Shown here: piece after piece, positions 42,055 through 53,104 of the stretch
Layout: every line of letters begins with the position of its first letter
How positions within the stretch are numbered: position 1 is the stretch's first letter
Origin: Loripinus fragilis
Taxonomy: Eukaryota > Mollusca > Bivalvia > Lucinida > Lucinidae
DNA length: 64,000 nt
Assembly: GCA_964019695.1 (NCBI GenBank)
Contig: OZ026525.1
Coordinates: forward strand, 64,140,253 to 64,204,252
Direction: 5' to 3'
Notes under the pieces: generated by a model
The model's input: the letters and a program-made list of their open reading frames with translations, nothing else
The model's database searches: none
Told to the model about the DNA's origin: nothing
Translations under genes and position numbers: made by a program

Positions 42055-42337
42055 ATTAACAATTTTAACTTTAAATGGTTCATGTCTTAGATTAAATGAA
42101 AATTAATCAGAGAATTTTTTATAATTTACACCAAATCATGAAAGGAAATTTCCTGTTAAGCCAGTGCAAGGGGGCATGAGAGCACCACACATTTCATTAT
42201 TAACATTCATGATCAGACTCAATACAACAGAGTCTGCTGTTTTCAAATTTTGCAGGTTCTCTTTATTTTGTAATTATGGAAAGTGAGCTTCGAAATCCGG
42301 AATTCAGGATTAATCTTCAAACTTTCACCCACGCGAA
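42055..42337. mobile_element. MITE family M, copy 2 (diverged)
   Basis: The TTAAATGGTTCATGTCTTAG to CTTCAAACTTTCACCCACGC segment aligns to copy 1 in outline, including CCGGAATTCAGGATTAATC. Confidence 0.55.
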
Positions 42338-42869
42338 AGACAAAAACACCAAAAATGATGGTTTATAGTTTATTTTTCTCTATTTTCTTGAATTTATTTC
42401 ATCTTCCAGTTATTCACATATATATATAAATATTATACTACACACAAAGACAGAATAAAGAGCAGAAACATTCAATCAAAAGAAAAAATAATTCATTCAT
42501 AAAAGCACCACTGGTTGTCATATATTTACAACATGACTTCCCGGTTTCCGACAAGGGAAGACTCCAACCAGCCTGCTCAGCTAGAGAGACTACCTAGAAT
42601 CTTGAAGTTATGAAATTTAGCAAGTTTAGATGTCATACTTTATTGAGAGCGATTAATAAAGGAATTGATCAGACTGCGTGTATGCGCAGGCTGGTCTGCC
42701 CCTTTGTTGTTCGCATACAACAAAGTCAGATGTTCTTGTGTATTCCCTCTCATCAGTTTTCTTGACCCAAGAATAATACAACTAATTTCAATTTTAAAAA
42801 TACAATAAAGTCCAATTAGTCATTGAAATATTTTGAGGCATTGGAGGCTATTAATTTTACCTTTTAAAA
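42338..42869. other. Intergenic with a small hairpin
   Basis: At about 42655-42725 AAAGGAATTGATCAGACTGC ... GGCTGGTCTGCCCCTTTGTT resembles the core hairpins of families A and Q. No gene was seen. Confidence 0.5.
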
Positions 42870-42873
42870 TTAA

Positions 42874-43249
42874 CCCTTTGTATAGGGGAAACTCCTGAAT
42901 GGTGGTTACCTTGGGGAAAAGTGAAGACCCAGAACATGGCATTTAATCAGGGTCTGCACTGTTGCCTAAAATAAAAAACAACCTTCAGGTACTGAAGTAG
43001 GTCTTTAACACTTTGTATATTAGAAACCCCTAAAAAGAAATATGGCAATCAGTGAAGACCCAGATGAAATGCAGTATTATGCTGCATTTCATCAGGGTCT
43101 GCACTGTTTGCTAAGATTTAAGCCAACTTCATGAACAGAAATACATCATATTAAGAAAATTCTACATGTGACCCCTTAAAGTACACAATGGGCAGTCCCA
43201 TACTTATTGTATCAATATGTATGGGAACATCCATCAGAATACAAAAGGG
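42874..43249 (+). mobile_element. Two tandem family F MITEs, TTAA-flanked
   Basis: TTAA at 42870-42873 precedes CCCTTTGTATAGGGGAAAC, and TTAA at 43250-43253 follows ACAAAAGGG. Inside are two F units (about 42874-43005 and 43010-43249), each with GTGAAGACCCAGA and a hairpin GCAGGGTCTGCACTG-type right arm. Confidence 0.75.
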
Positions 43250-43253
43250 TTAA

Positions 43254-43473
43254 CCCATATAAGCCTAGCCTCCTTTTTGTGGGACATAGGCAAACAGTGC
43301 TAACCCAGATCAGACACTGCCAAACGCAGCATCTGATCAAGTTCTCCAGTGTTTGCTTACAGAATATTCTATCAAAATTTGGATAAAAATGAAAATTACC
43401 ACCCGACAACCCTTAAAATGGAAATGGACTGGTCCAATTGATAAGGGTGGGAAATCCCATTAGGCAATAATGG
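43254..43473 (+). mobile_element. MITE family G, copy 2, sharing a TTAA with family F
   Basis: CCCATATAAGCCTAGCCTCC ... TTAGGCAATAATGGG lies between TTAA at 43250-43253 and 43474-43477. The left TTAA is also the right border of the preceding F element. Confidence 0.8.
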
Positions 43474-43542
43474 GTTAAAGCCCTTGATGTGTACAATGAA
43501 CCATACCAGATAGGTGGAAAAATTAGTTAGCAAATGGTTGAA

Positions 43543-43735
43543 CTGTTTGTTTGATATGATTTTATATGTCCCAGTCAACAATTTTTCAGTTATGTCAGGA
43601 CGGGTCTTCCTGGGTTGAACCAGTACTAAGCAGAGGATAAAGTGTCTTGCTCAAGGACACAATGCAATGCCTCCTGGGAGGCTTGAACCCACAACCCCTC
43701 AATCCCGAGTTAAGTCATCTACTAATCATAAAATA
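43543..43735 (-). mobile_element. tRNA-derived SINE type 1, copy 1
   Basis: On the minus strand the head holds a degenerate B box in GGTTGTGGGTTCAAGCCTCC, followed by the conserved body CATTGTGTCCTTGAGCAAGA, CCAGGAAGACCCGTCC and the tail. The body resembles SINEs of the RUDI/Meta-domain group described from bivalves (from memory). Six other copies are in the window. Confidence 0.75.
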
Positions 43736-43894
43736 CTTATATTGTATATCTGCCCCTGAAGATTGGTTTTACCTCAACCAATGCATGCTCAGGCAAATGC
43801 ACAGTCTTGCTAGCGGTTTCCTCAGTGGCATACACAACACATGAAAGCTGATATTGGTTCAGCCTAGAAAATAGATGGAAGGTCGCACTAGATA

Positions 43895-44119
43895 CTGTCC
43901 TGCCAGCCAAGAGTGACAGTGACATCATGTTGTGTTTACAAAATTACCAGGGACTTAGAATCGATAAATCACTTGTGTATTAATCCTATCCACAGGATAG
44001 GATTAATATGCAAGTGATCTACCAATTCGCATTAGCTCAAGTAAAGTGTACAAGTTAATGTTTTACTTAACAATTGTAAACAACTATTAGGTCACTGTCA
44101 CTCTTGGCTGGCACTGCAG
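43895..44119. mobile_element. MITE family H, copy 4, complete with TA
   Basis: CTGTCCTGCCAGCCAAGAGT ... CTCTTGGCTGGCACTGCAG is flanked by TA at 43893-43894 and 44120-44121. The core stem is TAATCCTATCCACAGGATAG. It is the best reference copy of the family. Confidence 0.88.
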
Positions 44120-44169
44120 TAGCTGTGCATGTATTTTTCTTTAAAAAGGCTTTACACAACCATTTTGTT

Positions 44170-44352
44170 TGTGTTGATTCTTTATGTCCCAGTGAACACT
44201 TTTTCAGTAATGTTAGGACTATTTCCTGACCTACTGTGGAGAGGATAAAAAAAAGTCTTGCTCAAAAACACAACACAGTGCCTCTAGTAAGTCTTGAACC
44301 AGCGACCAATCAATCTCAAGTCTAACACTATACCACTGGGCCACAGCTCTCC
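44170..44352 (-). mobile_element. tRNA-derived SINE type 1, copy 2
   Basis: On the minus strand it opens GGAGAGCTGTGGCCCAGTGG (A box region), with a B box in GGTCGCTGGTTCAAGACTTA and the body word TTTTTGAGCAAGACTTTTTT. It ends in the GATTCTTTATGTCCC-side tail. Confidence 0.75.
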
Positions 44353-44544
44353 TTCAACCATTTTGTACTAGCCAATGAAGATCATGAGATAAATCTGCAT
44401 GCCAACCATGAAAAAGAACATTGCTTGCTGAAGACACTGTTTCACACCTTGTAGCTCTCATCAATAAAGGTCTGATAGTCAAATAATGTAGAAAAAGTAA
44501 GTAAAAATACATTTTGTGAGAAGAAGGAATATACTAGATTTGTG

Positions 44545-44645
44545 GTGTCTTCTGTGAGTTTGTCACTTTCCCATTGGTATCCTGGGTCGGGTGTGGTACT
44601 TGATTGTATCGATTCCTGATCTTTGCAACCTTATTACTTTGATCT
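44545..44645 (+). mobile_element. Retroelement 3' tail fragment
   Basis: CCCATTGGTATCCTGGGTCG and GTGGTACTTGATTGTATCGA, then TTCCTGATCTTTGCAACC, match the tail at 19330-19421. It is a very short 5'-truncated copy. Confidence 0.75.
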
Positions 44646-45287
44646 AGTAATTTAATGATTTAATGATAATGATAATGATGAAGTGTTACAATGCTCAAAA
44701 ATAAATAAACTACCCTTAATATTATGTGTAACAACTCTTAAATAAAGTGATACAATCCATATAATAAAGTGGTAAAACCCTTATATGCCAGTCTGCTTAG
44801 TGCAGTCAGTAGCAAGTTGGGGATTGATATCTCGATGTCTTCTATAGACAATAAGAATCTATCATGAGTGTGAGTGTGGGATAGAAAAATCACCTTTTGG
44901 CATGTTGAGTGATGACAAATAGTGATCCGGAGGGACAGATATTTCTATCCTATCCTCAAATGATGGATTCTTTTTCTTGCTCCCAATTCAATCCTGCTTT
45001 TTTATTTTAAAATAAACTCCTAGAATTTCTGAATACGCTGAGATGTGACATTACATGATGACATCATTTGACATCACAATGATGTCACTTTACGACCATG
45101 TGCATGAGTTTGAATACAACCAATTAACAGATGGCATGTGTCAGCCTTGGTAATAAGAAATTCTATCCCTGGCTAAAATCTCAGATAGTTTCACCTGTTG
45201 TGCAAGAATATCCCCTCCTTACCTCCGATACATGTTGGCAGTTGTAAGCTACTGATAGAAGTATAAACACACTAAGTATTATATGCC
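44646..45287. other. Intergenic, no gene seen
   Basis: Low-complexity AATGATAATGATAATGATG at about 44660 and a few AATAAAGTG repeats to 44790, then unique sequence. Confidence 0.5.
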
Positions 45288-45842
45288 TTTTTGGTTACTG
45301 TACAGGCAGCACCTCATGAATGCGTAATTAGGACTGGTCAACCTCAGACATAGATAAAAGCTGAAAATAAGGTGTGGTTTTATTCAAAAGCAACTGTATC
45401 ATCTTGCGCCATTACCTCAAGACGCAAAACACAATATTTAGTCCTTAAAACGCCAGCAAAATAACTGCATCTGAAAATGTGTATTTAACATAAGCATAGA
45501 GGCAAACATTGTGGACCCAGATCAGACTGCTCCTATAGGAGCAGTCTGATCTAGGTCCACACTGTTTGTTTATGAGGGTTTAAATATTTTAGTGGACGAC
45601 AAAAAATCATACATTTTGTGATTATGTTCTTTAAGGGTAAATAAATGTGAGTTCAGTGTATATATACGGGTAGGATTTTCATGAAATGCACCCACCCCAA
45701 ACAACTTGCTCCCCATTCAATTCTGCTTTATTCTTCACCAAATTATAAAAAGAATCCAATTTCCCTTCCATAGCAGATGAAATAGCCGAACCACGCCTAT
45801 ATATGAATATTAAAGTTGCCGCCTTTACAGTAAGCGAAAAGT
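45288..45842 (-). mobile_element. DNA transposon family D, copy 3 (reversed)
   Basis: It ends at 45842 with GCCGCCTTTACAGTAAGCG and starts with GGTTACTGTACAGGCAGC. The nested hairpin core GACTGCTCCTATAGGAGCAG lies at about 45525. Reverse orientation relative to 13000-13542. Confidence 0.82.
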
Positions 45843-45984
45843 CTATTAATACTGGTTAAGCACTGATCAGCCAGCCCGGGAAGAGTGTGATATGATATGT
45901 ATAAAAAATAGTGTTGAAAATTATGTTAAGCTCCAGCGCTACTACCCTTATAATAGGTGTTACAACCCTTAAAATTCCTCACCA

Positions 45985-46118
45985 GCGCCACTGCCTTGTA
46001 GTCCTTGATCAAGACACATTTATCCTAGCTAAGTACTGGTTCAACTCAGGAAGACCTGTCCCTGTTTAACTGAAAGATTGTTGATGGAAAGTAAAGAATC
46101 AAATCAAACAAACAACCC
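45985..46118 (+). mobile_element. tRNA-derived SINE type 1, copy 3 (5'-truncated)
   Basis: GTCCTTGATCAAGACACATT, TAGCTAAGTACTGGTTCAAC, CAGGAAGACCTGTCCC and a tail CAAATCAAACAAACAA, on the plus strand. The tRNA-like head is missing. Confidence 0.7.
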
Positions 46119-46400
46119 TTAAACAAGAAATGTTTGTGGAACAATAGCATGGGTGATAGCCAAACATCTCCAAGAGAATAGGGAGGAGATGAAATGGCAC
46201 ACAAAGCATCTAGCAAAAAAAGCACTAAATCCATTTACTCTTTAAAATGGAATCTTCCTAGCTATCATTAACAGGGCTTACCCTGGCTCAGATTTTGTTG
46301 TAGTCAACACTTTAGCCAAATGGAAAAAGTTGGAGCCAAGTGAAATTAACTTTAGCCAAGGTTTTAGCCAGAAAGTATCAACAAGTTGTTTTGTATTTAA

Positions 46401-46538
46401 CTCTTTGCATGCTATGTCTGCTGGTAACCTTTGCAAACAGTTGGGCCCAGATCAGGCCCGACAAAATGTCGGGCCTGATCTGGATCCAAACTTTTTGACA
46501 CCTGGATGGTGTTGAAAAAATCCAGCATCCAAAGAGTA
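46401..46538 (+). mobile_element. MITE family B, copy with left TTAA
   Basis: TTAA at 46397-46400, then CTCTTTGCATGCTATGTCTG and a strong core stem CAGATCAGGCCCGACAAAAT / GTCGGGCCTGATCTGGATCC. The right end reads CCAAAGAG without a full TTAA. Confidence 0.78.
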
Positions 46539-46869
46539 AAATATGACACAACAATAAAGTGTGAAGGAATAAAAAAGCAATATTCGAAAATCCAAATGCT
46601 GATCAAAATATACTTTTTCGCAAATATAGAATTTTTTAACTACCTAGACTGTACTTTTAGCCAATGACTTATATTTGTAGCCACTCTACATTTTTAGTAG
46701 CAAATGGCTAATGGCAGGGTGAGCCCTGCATTAATAATTTGCAGATGAAAGCAAACAGTCCCTAATTAGACTATTATGTTTGCAAACTTTTTCTGTGAGA
46801 GTATTTTGGTTCTGCTACCCAAAGAGCTAAAATAAACTTTTTCACTCAACACAAAAAAATCCAAACAAT

Positions 46870-47010
46870 ATATTTAAGAAATAAATTCGATTTTTGGAAT
46901 GTTCATGGAATCCTGAATACTTCGGGTCTCTTGCAAAGTAAGTGAAGCCCTACTTTGCAAGAGACCCGAAGTATTCATGATTCAATGAACAGACCAAAAA
47001 TTGAATTTAT
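46870..47010. mobile_element. Hairpin MITE with long arms
   Basis: AATACTTCGGGTCTCTTGCA / TGCAAGAGACCCGAAGTATT with a 20-base loop, and outer arms AAATTCGATTTTTGG / CCAAAAATTGAATTT. No ORF. Confidence 0.8.
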
Positions 47011-48079
47011 TGCTTATTTTTTCATTTTATTATATGTATCTAATATATAGAAATTATTTATAATTTAGAAAACAAAACAGTTTTGTATTTAATATATAAT
47101 CGTATTAACGGTTTTGTTGGGAGTGTAAAATGGAAAAGCGGAACAGCCAGTGTGAACACGGACAGCCAATGAAGCAAAGAAGAGTCTTATTTTGCTGTGT
47201 GCCACTCAGGTGTAGCTCGCTGTCAATCACAACACCAGTGTCACTTCTGGCATATGAATTCAATGTTCTAAGCATATTGCACATGCAAGTGAGCTTGGGA
47301 GCTGTCAATCAAATTTATGTTTTTCATGAGGTAATGAACTGTTGCAAAAAATCTAAGGATTCATTTAAGGCTTGCTTTGAAAATGTAAATATGATATCAT
47401 TAACATTATTATAAGTGGGGATATTAAAAATACAAAAATAAACTTAACCCCAATCATGTTGGATATTTTAGCTACAAAACTTCCCCCCATTTTTTTTTTG
47501 ATTAACTTCCAGGATCTCAATTATCATGCAAGTACAAGCAGAGTGGAAAACAGTGTGGATCCTGATCAGCTGGCTTTGGATCAGCATTGTTTTTAAATCT
47601 GTAGGTATCTTGGTTCGGCATGACAATGGTTAAAATATCTTTTGTGTTAAAAATCCTGTCATCTTTTTAAAGACCTATGTTTTATAGCCTTAAACGGGTA
47701 CCACTGCTGATTACTTTATCACCTAACTACATCTCTATACTTGGCAGATCAAATGATAGGATTATCAGCTCTCTACATGGGGTCATAAAGAGGCCATTGA
47801 AAGGTTTTGCTGTCATGAACAGACTCAAAACGAGTCTGCTGTTTTCTAAAATTGTAAGTTCTCTCTGTTTCTGAAGGATCCGTTATTCCAGATTATTTAT
47901 CCATGCCTGTACTTGTGTACTAGATATATACGTGATTACAAAATTCCTAGTATGGGGCCCTTGACAGTTTGATGAGCCATTCTGATATTCTTGATTTGAC
48001 AAAACTTCTCTAAGGAAATAAACAGATTTTTTTTACTCTAGTACATATCAGTGACATCAAAAGTTTATTTGATTCTATT
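47011..48079. other. Intergenic with fragments of repeats S and Q
   Basis: 47255-47400 resembles 5340-5480 (repeat S). A family Q hairpin fragment, ACAGTGTGGATCCTGATCAG, lies at about 47548. The 94-codon ORF at 47130-47414 has no recognised motif beyond the shared KSKDSFK word. Confidence 0.45.
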
Positions 48080-48538
48080 ACACAACGACGCGTCTGGGAG
48101 TGATATAACCCCATGCAATAAAATGGATAAACCACCAGTGGTTTATAGTTTTGTTTGTTTGTTTGTTTTGTTGCTTTACGTCCCAAGTCAACAGCTATGG
48201 TCATGGCAGGGCGGTCAGTTCACCTAACAACACTTTTTCCTGGGTAAGCTTGAACAAGCAGTTAACCAGATTTAGTAACATTAAGTGATGACGTCCATTA
48301 TAACGTTGAGTAAAAGATTGTAAAATCTTGACGTTTTCACATCTAAAATGCGATTTTTAAGGAATTTTAATGTCACATGATAAAGACAATCTACATTCAT
48401 TCTCCTGTATTACTGAATTTATCAAACTCGTTGCGGAAAAGAGATAAAATACTTGGCAAGCCTAGCATTTTATCTCTTTTCCAAACTTGTTTAATAAATT
48501 AAATAAAACATGAGCACTCATGTAAGATCCTCTATATT
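48080..48538 (-). mobile_element. MITE family I, copy 2, with a SINE inside
   Basis: It starts GACGCGTCTGGGAGTGATAT and ends CATGAGCACTCATGTAAGAT, the reverse of 4585-4910. It is split at about 48150-48262 by a type 2 SINE fragment. Confidence 0.75.
48150..48262 (-). mobile_element. SINE type 2 fragment nested in MITE I
   Basis: TTTGTTTGTTTTGTTGCTTT, ACGTCCCAAGTCAACAGCTA and GGTCAGTTCACCTAAC match the tail side of the full type 2 SINE at 56889-57206. The tRNA-like head is absent. Confidence 0.8.
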
Positions 48539-48585
48539 TGCATAAGTTGAAAAAAAAATTTTTTTTAACAGATTCAGTGCCTTAA

Positions 48586-48790
48586 CTCTTTCCATGCTAG
48601 TTGTGACTCTTGACATCTGCTGATAATCTTTGCCAAAAGTTTAGACCCAGATCAGGACCATTCTCTGGATCCAAACCATTTCAACACTCTGATAGTGTTC
48701 ATTAAAGAATTTTTTGAAAAAGTTAATTTTGAAAAAAAAAAGCCAGCAGGCGAGAACAAAAGCATGAAAAATTACCCAGCATGCATAGAG
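48586..48790 (+). mobile_element. MITE family B, reference copy with TTAA on both sides
   Basis: TTAA at 48582-48585 and 48791-48794 enclose 205 bp starting CTCTTTCCATGCTAG and ending CAGCATGCATAGAG. The core hairpin has lost part of its palindrome (ATCAGGACCATTCTCTGGAT). Confidence 0.8.
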
Positions 48791-48821
48791 TTAAAGAATG
48801 AATATGAGACTGTAACATATA

Positions 48822-50369
48822 CAGGGTTGATACAAGCAAGTTTGTGAACAATTCAAGGACTTTTCAAGGACTTCATAAAGATTCTCATTCTGTTTTCAAG
48901 GTCTACAACTTCATGCAAAAATACTATACTTAAGGAATAAAGAAATGCAACAGACAAAAATATATTTTATGCGTGTTTAGATGATGGTTTGGTGAAATCT
49001 CTTTTGAAAAATTCCTATTGAGTATTTATAGCATGTGATGAAATACCAAAACGTCATTTTAACACTATGTTTTACGCTACAAGATGAAAATATATGAAAA
49101 CGTAAAGTTGTGTCAGAATAAAGATTAAGAAACCCCGTCTTTTCTATGTTTGGTTATTTGGCGTCGACTTGACAATATGCAAATTAAACAAACGTCCAAT
49201 CATATTCGTAATGCAGTTAAATATTGCGTCAAAACAGGCTACGTGAATGGCAAGATACACAATGGTAGTCGATAAACGTCACTTAGAGCCGTCGGGTTTC
49301 GGTCGCTGGTGAATATACGGGATAAGATAAGCCTAGAGACATCAGAACATGCTTTCTTGGGAAAAACTGACTTTCCAGATACCGTAGAAATACGCTGGTA
49401 AGGTTATTATATTGACGTTAGCCAAACAAAACACGGCATAATGCAAGAGAAAACATCTGATTTCATGCCGAGAGTGAACACCAAACTTGTTAACTGCAAC
49501 CTAAACTTTGTCACTGGACCATTTAATCATTAGAAAAACGTGTAAACATCAAGGAAACGTGTAAACATCAAGGAAACCATTAAAACGTAGAGAATAGAAA
49601 TTTGTGTCAGAATTGAGGTTTTTTGACGTCTGAAGATCTCAAGTCATAATTCTTGAACAAAACTTCCTTGTTATGAATAAATCTCTAGCAGAAAAAAAAG
49701 TTTACGCGTTTAACGCATTATTCAGAGTTGACGTTAATGGCGTTAAACCGTTTCAGAAACCTACAGAAACGTCACCATTTGATCATTTTCTTGATCCGCA
49801 ATCTATGCCAAGACTTTTTAAAACAATAAAACAATGGTTGATTCAAATTTTGCTTGTATTGACCCTGTTTCAGCAGTTTACTACGGGGGGGTCAGGCTGG
49901 TTACACGCATACCAAAATGATTACGTAATTGAAAATTACGTTGAACCTGCTGTAATTTGACGGACACATACTGCTCCTATTGATAAATATCATTTACACT
50001 AAAAACGTGTATCATATTATATGCTTACAATGACTTGAAGTGTTTGTTGCGTTTCTTTATTCCTTAAGTATAATTTACATTATAAAATTCTACTTCTGAA
50101 AATCTAGACGGAGACAATTAACCAAGTGCTAAGCATTAGCAAAAAATAGTATAAAATTGTTGTGCCTTTATTTGTTGCAGAATATGCTGCACCAAAAAAA
50201 GGCACGCCAATTTTATGCTGATCTAGGTCCTACAGAAAATAGTAAAATTCAAGGACTTTTCAAGTTCTTGCAGTGATTCTCCAGTACTTTTCAAGGCAGA
50301 TTTAGTTTTCAAGGACTTTTCAAAAAAGCCCTCTATATTCAAGTACTTTTCAAGCCTGTGCGAGCCCTG
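48822..50369 (+). mobile_element. hAT-like element, about 1.55 kb, 5-bp direct repeat
   Basis: It starts CAGGGTTGATACAAGCAAG and ends CAAGCCTGTGCGAGCCCTG. Both ends carry TTCAAGGACTTTTCAAGGAC blocks in inverted orientation. ATATA sits on both sides (48817-48821 and 50370-50374). An ORF of 95 codons at 49673-49960 (from MNKSLAEKKVYAFNALF) is unrecognised and no transposase motif was seen, so it is probably non-autonomous. Solo left ends occur at 61221 and 63304. Confidence 0.72.
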
Positions 50370-50499
50370 ATATACAATAATTAAGTCTCTGTCTGTTCAG
50401 GTACAAAAAATTTTTCAACAGGATAAGAAATTCATACTGAATGAATTAATGCACCAGTATTTGCCCATCAAGTTCTTTTAGATTTAAAAGATAGATTCA

Positions 50500-50625
50500 C
50501 ACTCACAGTGATTTGTTGCTTAATATATCACTGGCTGGAGGTCAGTCATTAAAGAGAAGAACTTGTGATTTATCCACGTACGACTGACCGACAGACAGTG
50601 ATATATTAAGCAATAACTCACTGCC
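50500..50625. mobile_element. Hairpin MITE
   Basis: TTGTTGCTTAATATATCACT / AGTGATATATTAAGCAATAA arms enclose GGTCAGTCATTAAAG and CGTACGACTGACC. No ORF. Confidence 0.75.
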
Positions 50626-51249
50626 AGTGCAATTTTTTTCGATTCTAACACATAAAAAGATTAAAATTTATGAACGAATCCTTCAGAATCTATAATGATT
50701 CTGCCATCTTGTACAGAGCATAAGAATTTCCCGTAGCTCTTTTTATGTATGTTTTGAACGTCCATAAGTGTAAAAACGACATTACACCGTCTATTGTCAA
50801 CATTGCAAGGCTGTACGTGATACATGACATCATAAAAATCAAACTGGCAACCGAATGATGTCTTGCCAGTCCGTGCAATGATTTAGCAACCAATAAATCA
50901 CTGAATTTAACCATTGGCTATATAGGCGATCAGTGTCAGAATAACCATTCAAATTAACTTGTATCAAAATGCATGCCAATACTCAGCATATCATTCATTA
51001 AATGAATTAGTACATAATAAACAAATAAACATTTATGCAACATGATTAAGACAGTGTCCGATAATGGAGACAAGTAAAGGCTTCCAAAAACGTATATGTG
51101 TACCATAATCAAGCTAATAAGTACACTGTGGACAAAACTTATTCAAAATTCTATCACCTATTTTGAAAACAGTGTAGATCCAGATCAGCTGCCTTCAGAT
51201 GTAGCCAGCTGATCAGGATCAACAGTTTTTCATCCACATGGTGAACCTA
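50626..51249. other. Intergenic with a family Q hairpin
   Basis: Unique sequence, then at about 51165-51240 AACAGTGTAGATCCAGATCA / GCTGATCAGGATCAACAGTT. Related hairpins are at 53105-53227 and 57300-57365. Confidence 0.5.
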
Positions 51250-51440
51250 TATTTTGTTTGATTTGATTCTTTAACTCCCTGTCAACAATTCTTCAGTAAT
51301 GTCGGAACAGGTCTTCCTTAGTTGAACCCGTATTAAGCATGGATAAATATGTCTTGCTCAAGGACACAAAACAGTACGCCGGTGAGGTTCAAACCCGTTG
51401 CCCCGGGTCTCCAGTCAAGCACTCTACAACTGAGTTCCCA
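51250..51440 (-). mobile_element. tRNA-derived SINE type 1, copy 4
   Basis: On the minus strand: GGGAACTCAGTTGTAGAGTG (A box), GCAACGGGTTTGAACCTCAC (B box), the body TTTTGTGTCCTTGAGCAAGA and a tail in TCAAATCAAACAAAA. Confidence 0.85.
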
Positions 51441-51579
51441 ATGAAACATATCAATAATGAAATTGGACCACTGGATTGAGTCTGATTAAATGGACAGCAG
51501 AATTGCATAGGACTAGTTTTTGCATTTACTTTCATTCTTTTTCCCCAGTAAAACAGTCTGTGGTAGAGTGGTAGAAGGC

Positions 51580-52010
51580 TTGACCTTACAATTCAATAAA
51601 CTCTCTTTCACAATATTTCATTTGTACAAGGAATTGCTTACAAATAAAATCCATTTCAAAACATTTGATTGTATTTCTTTTTTTAAAAAAAAAAGCTTTA
51701 CAATTCAATAAACTCTATTTCACAATATTTCATTGGTACAAGGAATTGCTTACAAATAAACTCTATTTCAAGGCATTGATTGGTTTAAGGAAAACCTTGA
51801 CAATTCAATAAACTCTAATTCACAATATTTGATTGGATGAAAAAAGGAACAAACCATGACAATTCAATAAACTGTATTTCACATTATTTTTGATTGGCAA
51901 ATGGAAAAACTTAACATCTCATTAAACTCCATTTTGCAATATTTGATCAGTTAAAGGAAAACTTTACAATTCCATAAACTCTATTTCACAAAAGTTGATT
52001 GGCTGTGGGA
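51580..52010. repeat. Tandem array, unit about 50-80 bp
   Basis: ACAATTCAATAAACTCTATT followed by TCACAATATTTGATTGG recurs about six times with variable spacers that include CAAGGAATTGCTTACAAATA. Diverged; no coding sense. Confidence 0.82.
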
Positions 52011-52760
52011 AACACATGATTAAATTGATGGATAAGTAAATAATTGCAATTTTATGCAGAAAATATTTGCTCTCACATCTCAAATGTTATGTAAAGTGGA
52101 TTATGATGGACAAAATACAAACATCTATGATAAAAAATAAACATTTTCCATGGTGTAAATTCATAAAACATTATGCTACATAGATAGGATATACATGTTT
52201 ACAAAAAGGAAATTCTATGAAACATGATTAAATATCAAGGTAAGACAGGGGTGATAGGAGCAATATACTTTAACCCTTTTAGGACCAATGAAATTTCCCA
52301 TAAAGCTACACACCATTGTCTAAGCCGGGAAGCATTTTTCAAATACTAACCTGTCTGATTTGAGCATTGTGGGTACATGTGACATATTTGTTTATCGATA
52401 GCGTCATGAAATCATGTGATTCGCCCGATTGGGTGATTCAAACTTGTTATCAATCTGCATCATCACGCGTCACTGAAACCACTTTTTTGACCCAAAAATG
52501 TTTAAGTGTAGAGAATCTTGTCACTGTTTTGCTAAATACTGTAATACCAATCATTGTTATTGTTTAGTTACCAAAGATTACTTGATGTCTCAATAAACAA
52601 ATTATTTATAGCCATTCAGAGCTTGTTACTTTTTTAACATAGTGTTTTGGGTAATGCACACAGCGTATTGACACAAACCGGACTTTTCAGTCCTGATGTG
52701 CCTTAGCAGACAGGTCGATTCTTAAGTATCGTGCCTGCGCAGACAATGAGCTACACAAAG
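52011..52760. other. Intergenic, no feature seen
   Basis: Unique AT-rich DNA with short ORFs (for example 52367-52567) that have no motif. Confidence 0.5.
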
Positions 52761-52774
52761 TTAAGTAAGGATGG

Positions 52775-52960
52775 TCTATTGTGTATATTGAGGGGGTCAC
52801 AGGTTATAATTTCCAAAAAAAATTGTATTTCTTTCTCTGAATATGATTTTGTATAAGAAAACAGTGCAGACCCTGATGAAATGCCGCATAATGCCGCATT
52901 TCATCTGGGTCTTCATTATTTGCCAAAGTACCTGTTTTGGGGTTTCTAGTCCACAAAGGG
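52775..52960. mobile_element. MITE family F, right part with TTAA
   Basis: GGGGGTCACAGGTTATAAT, CAGTGCAGACCCTGATGAAA, a hairpin TGCCGCATAATGCCGCATTT and the end CCACAAAGGG followed by TTAA at 52961-52964. Confidence 0.7.
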
Positions 52961-53104
52961 TTAATGCGTATCCTATATACAAAATGTTTTCATGGGGAGT
53001 CAAACTCTTATCCCTTGTCATGCTGAATATTTTATGTACTACACTCCTCCCTGTTTTTTTATCATTTTAACCTGCAGCATTCCAGTTGTAAGCAAGTATT
53101 TGAT

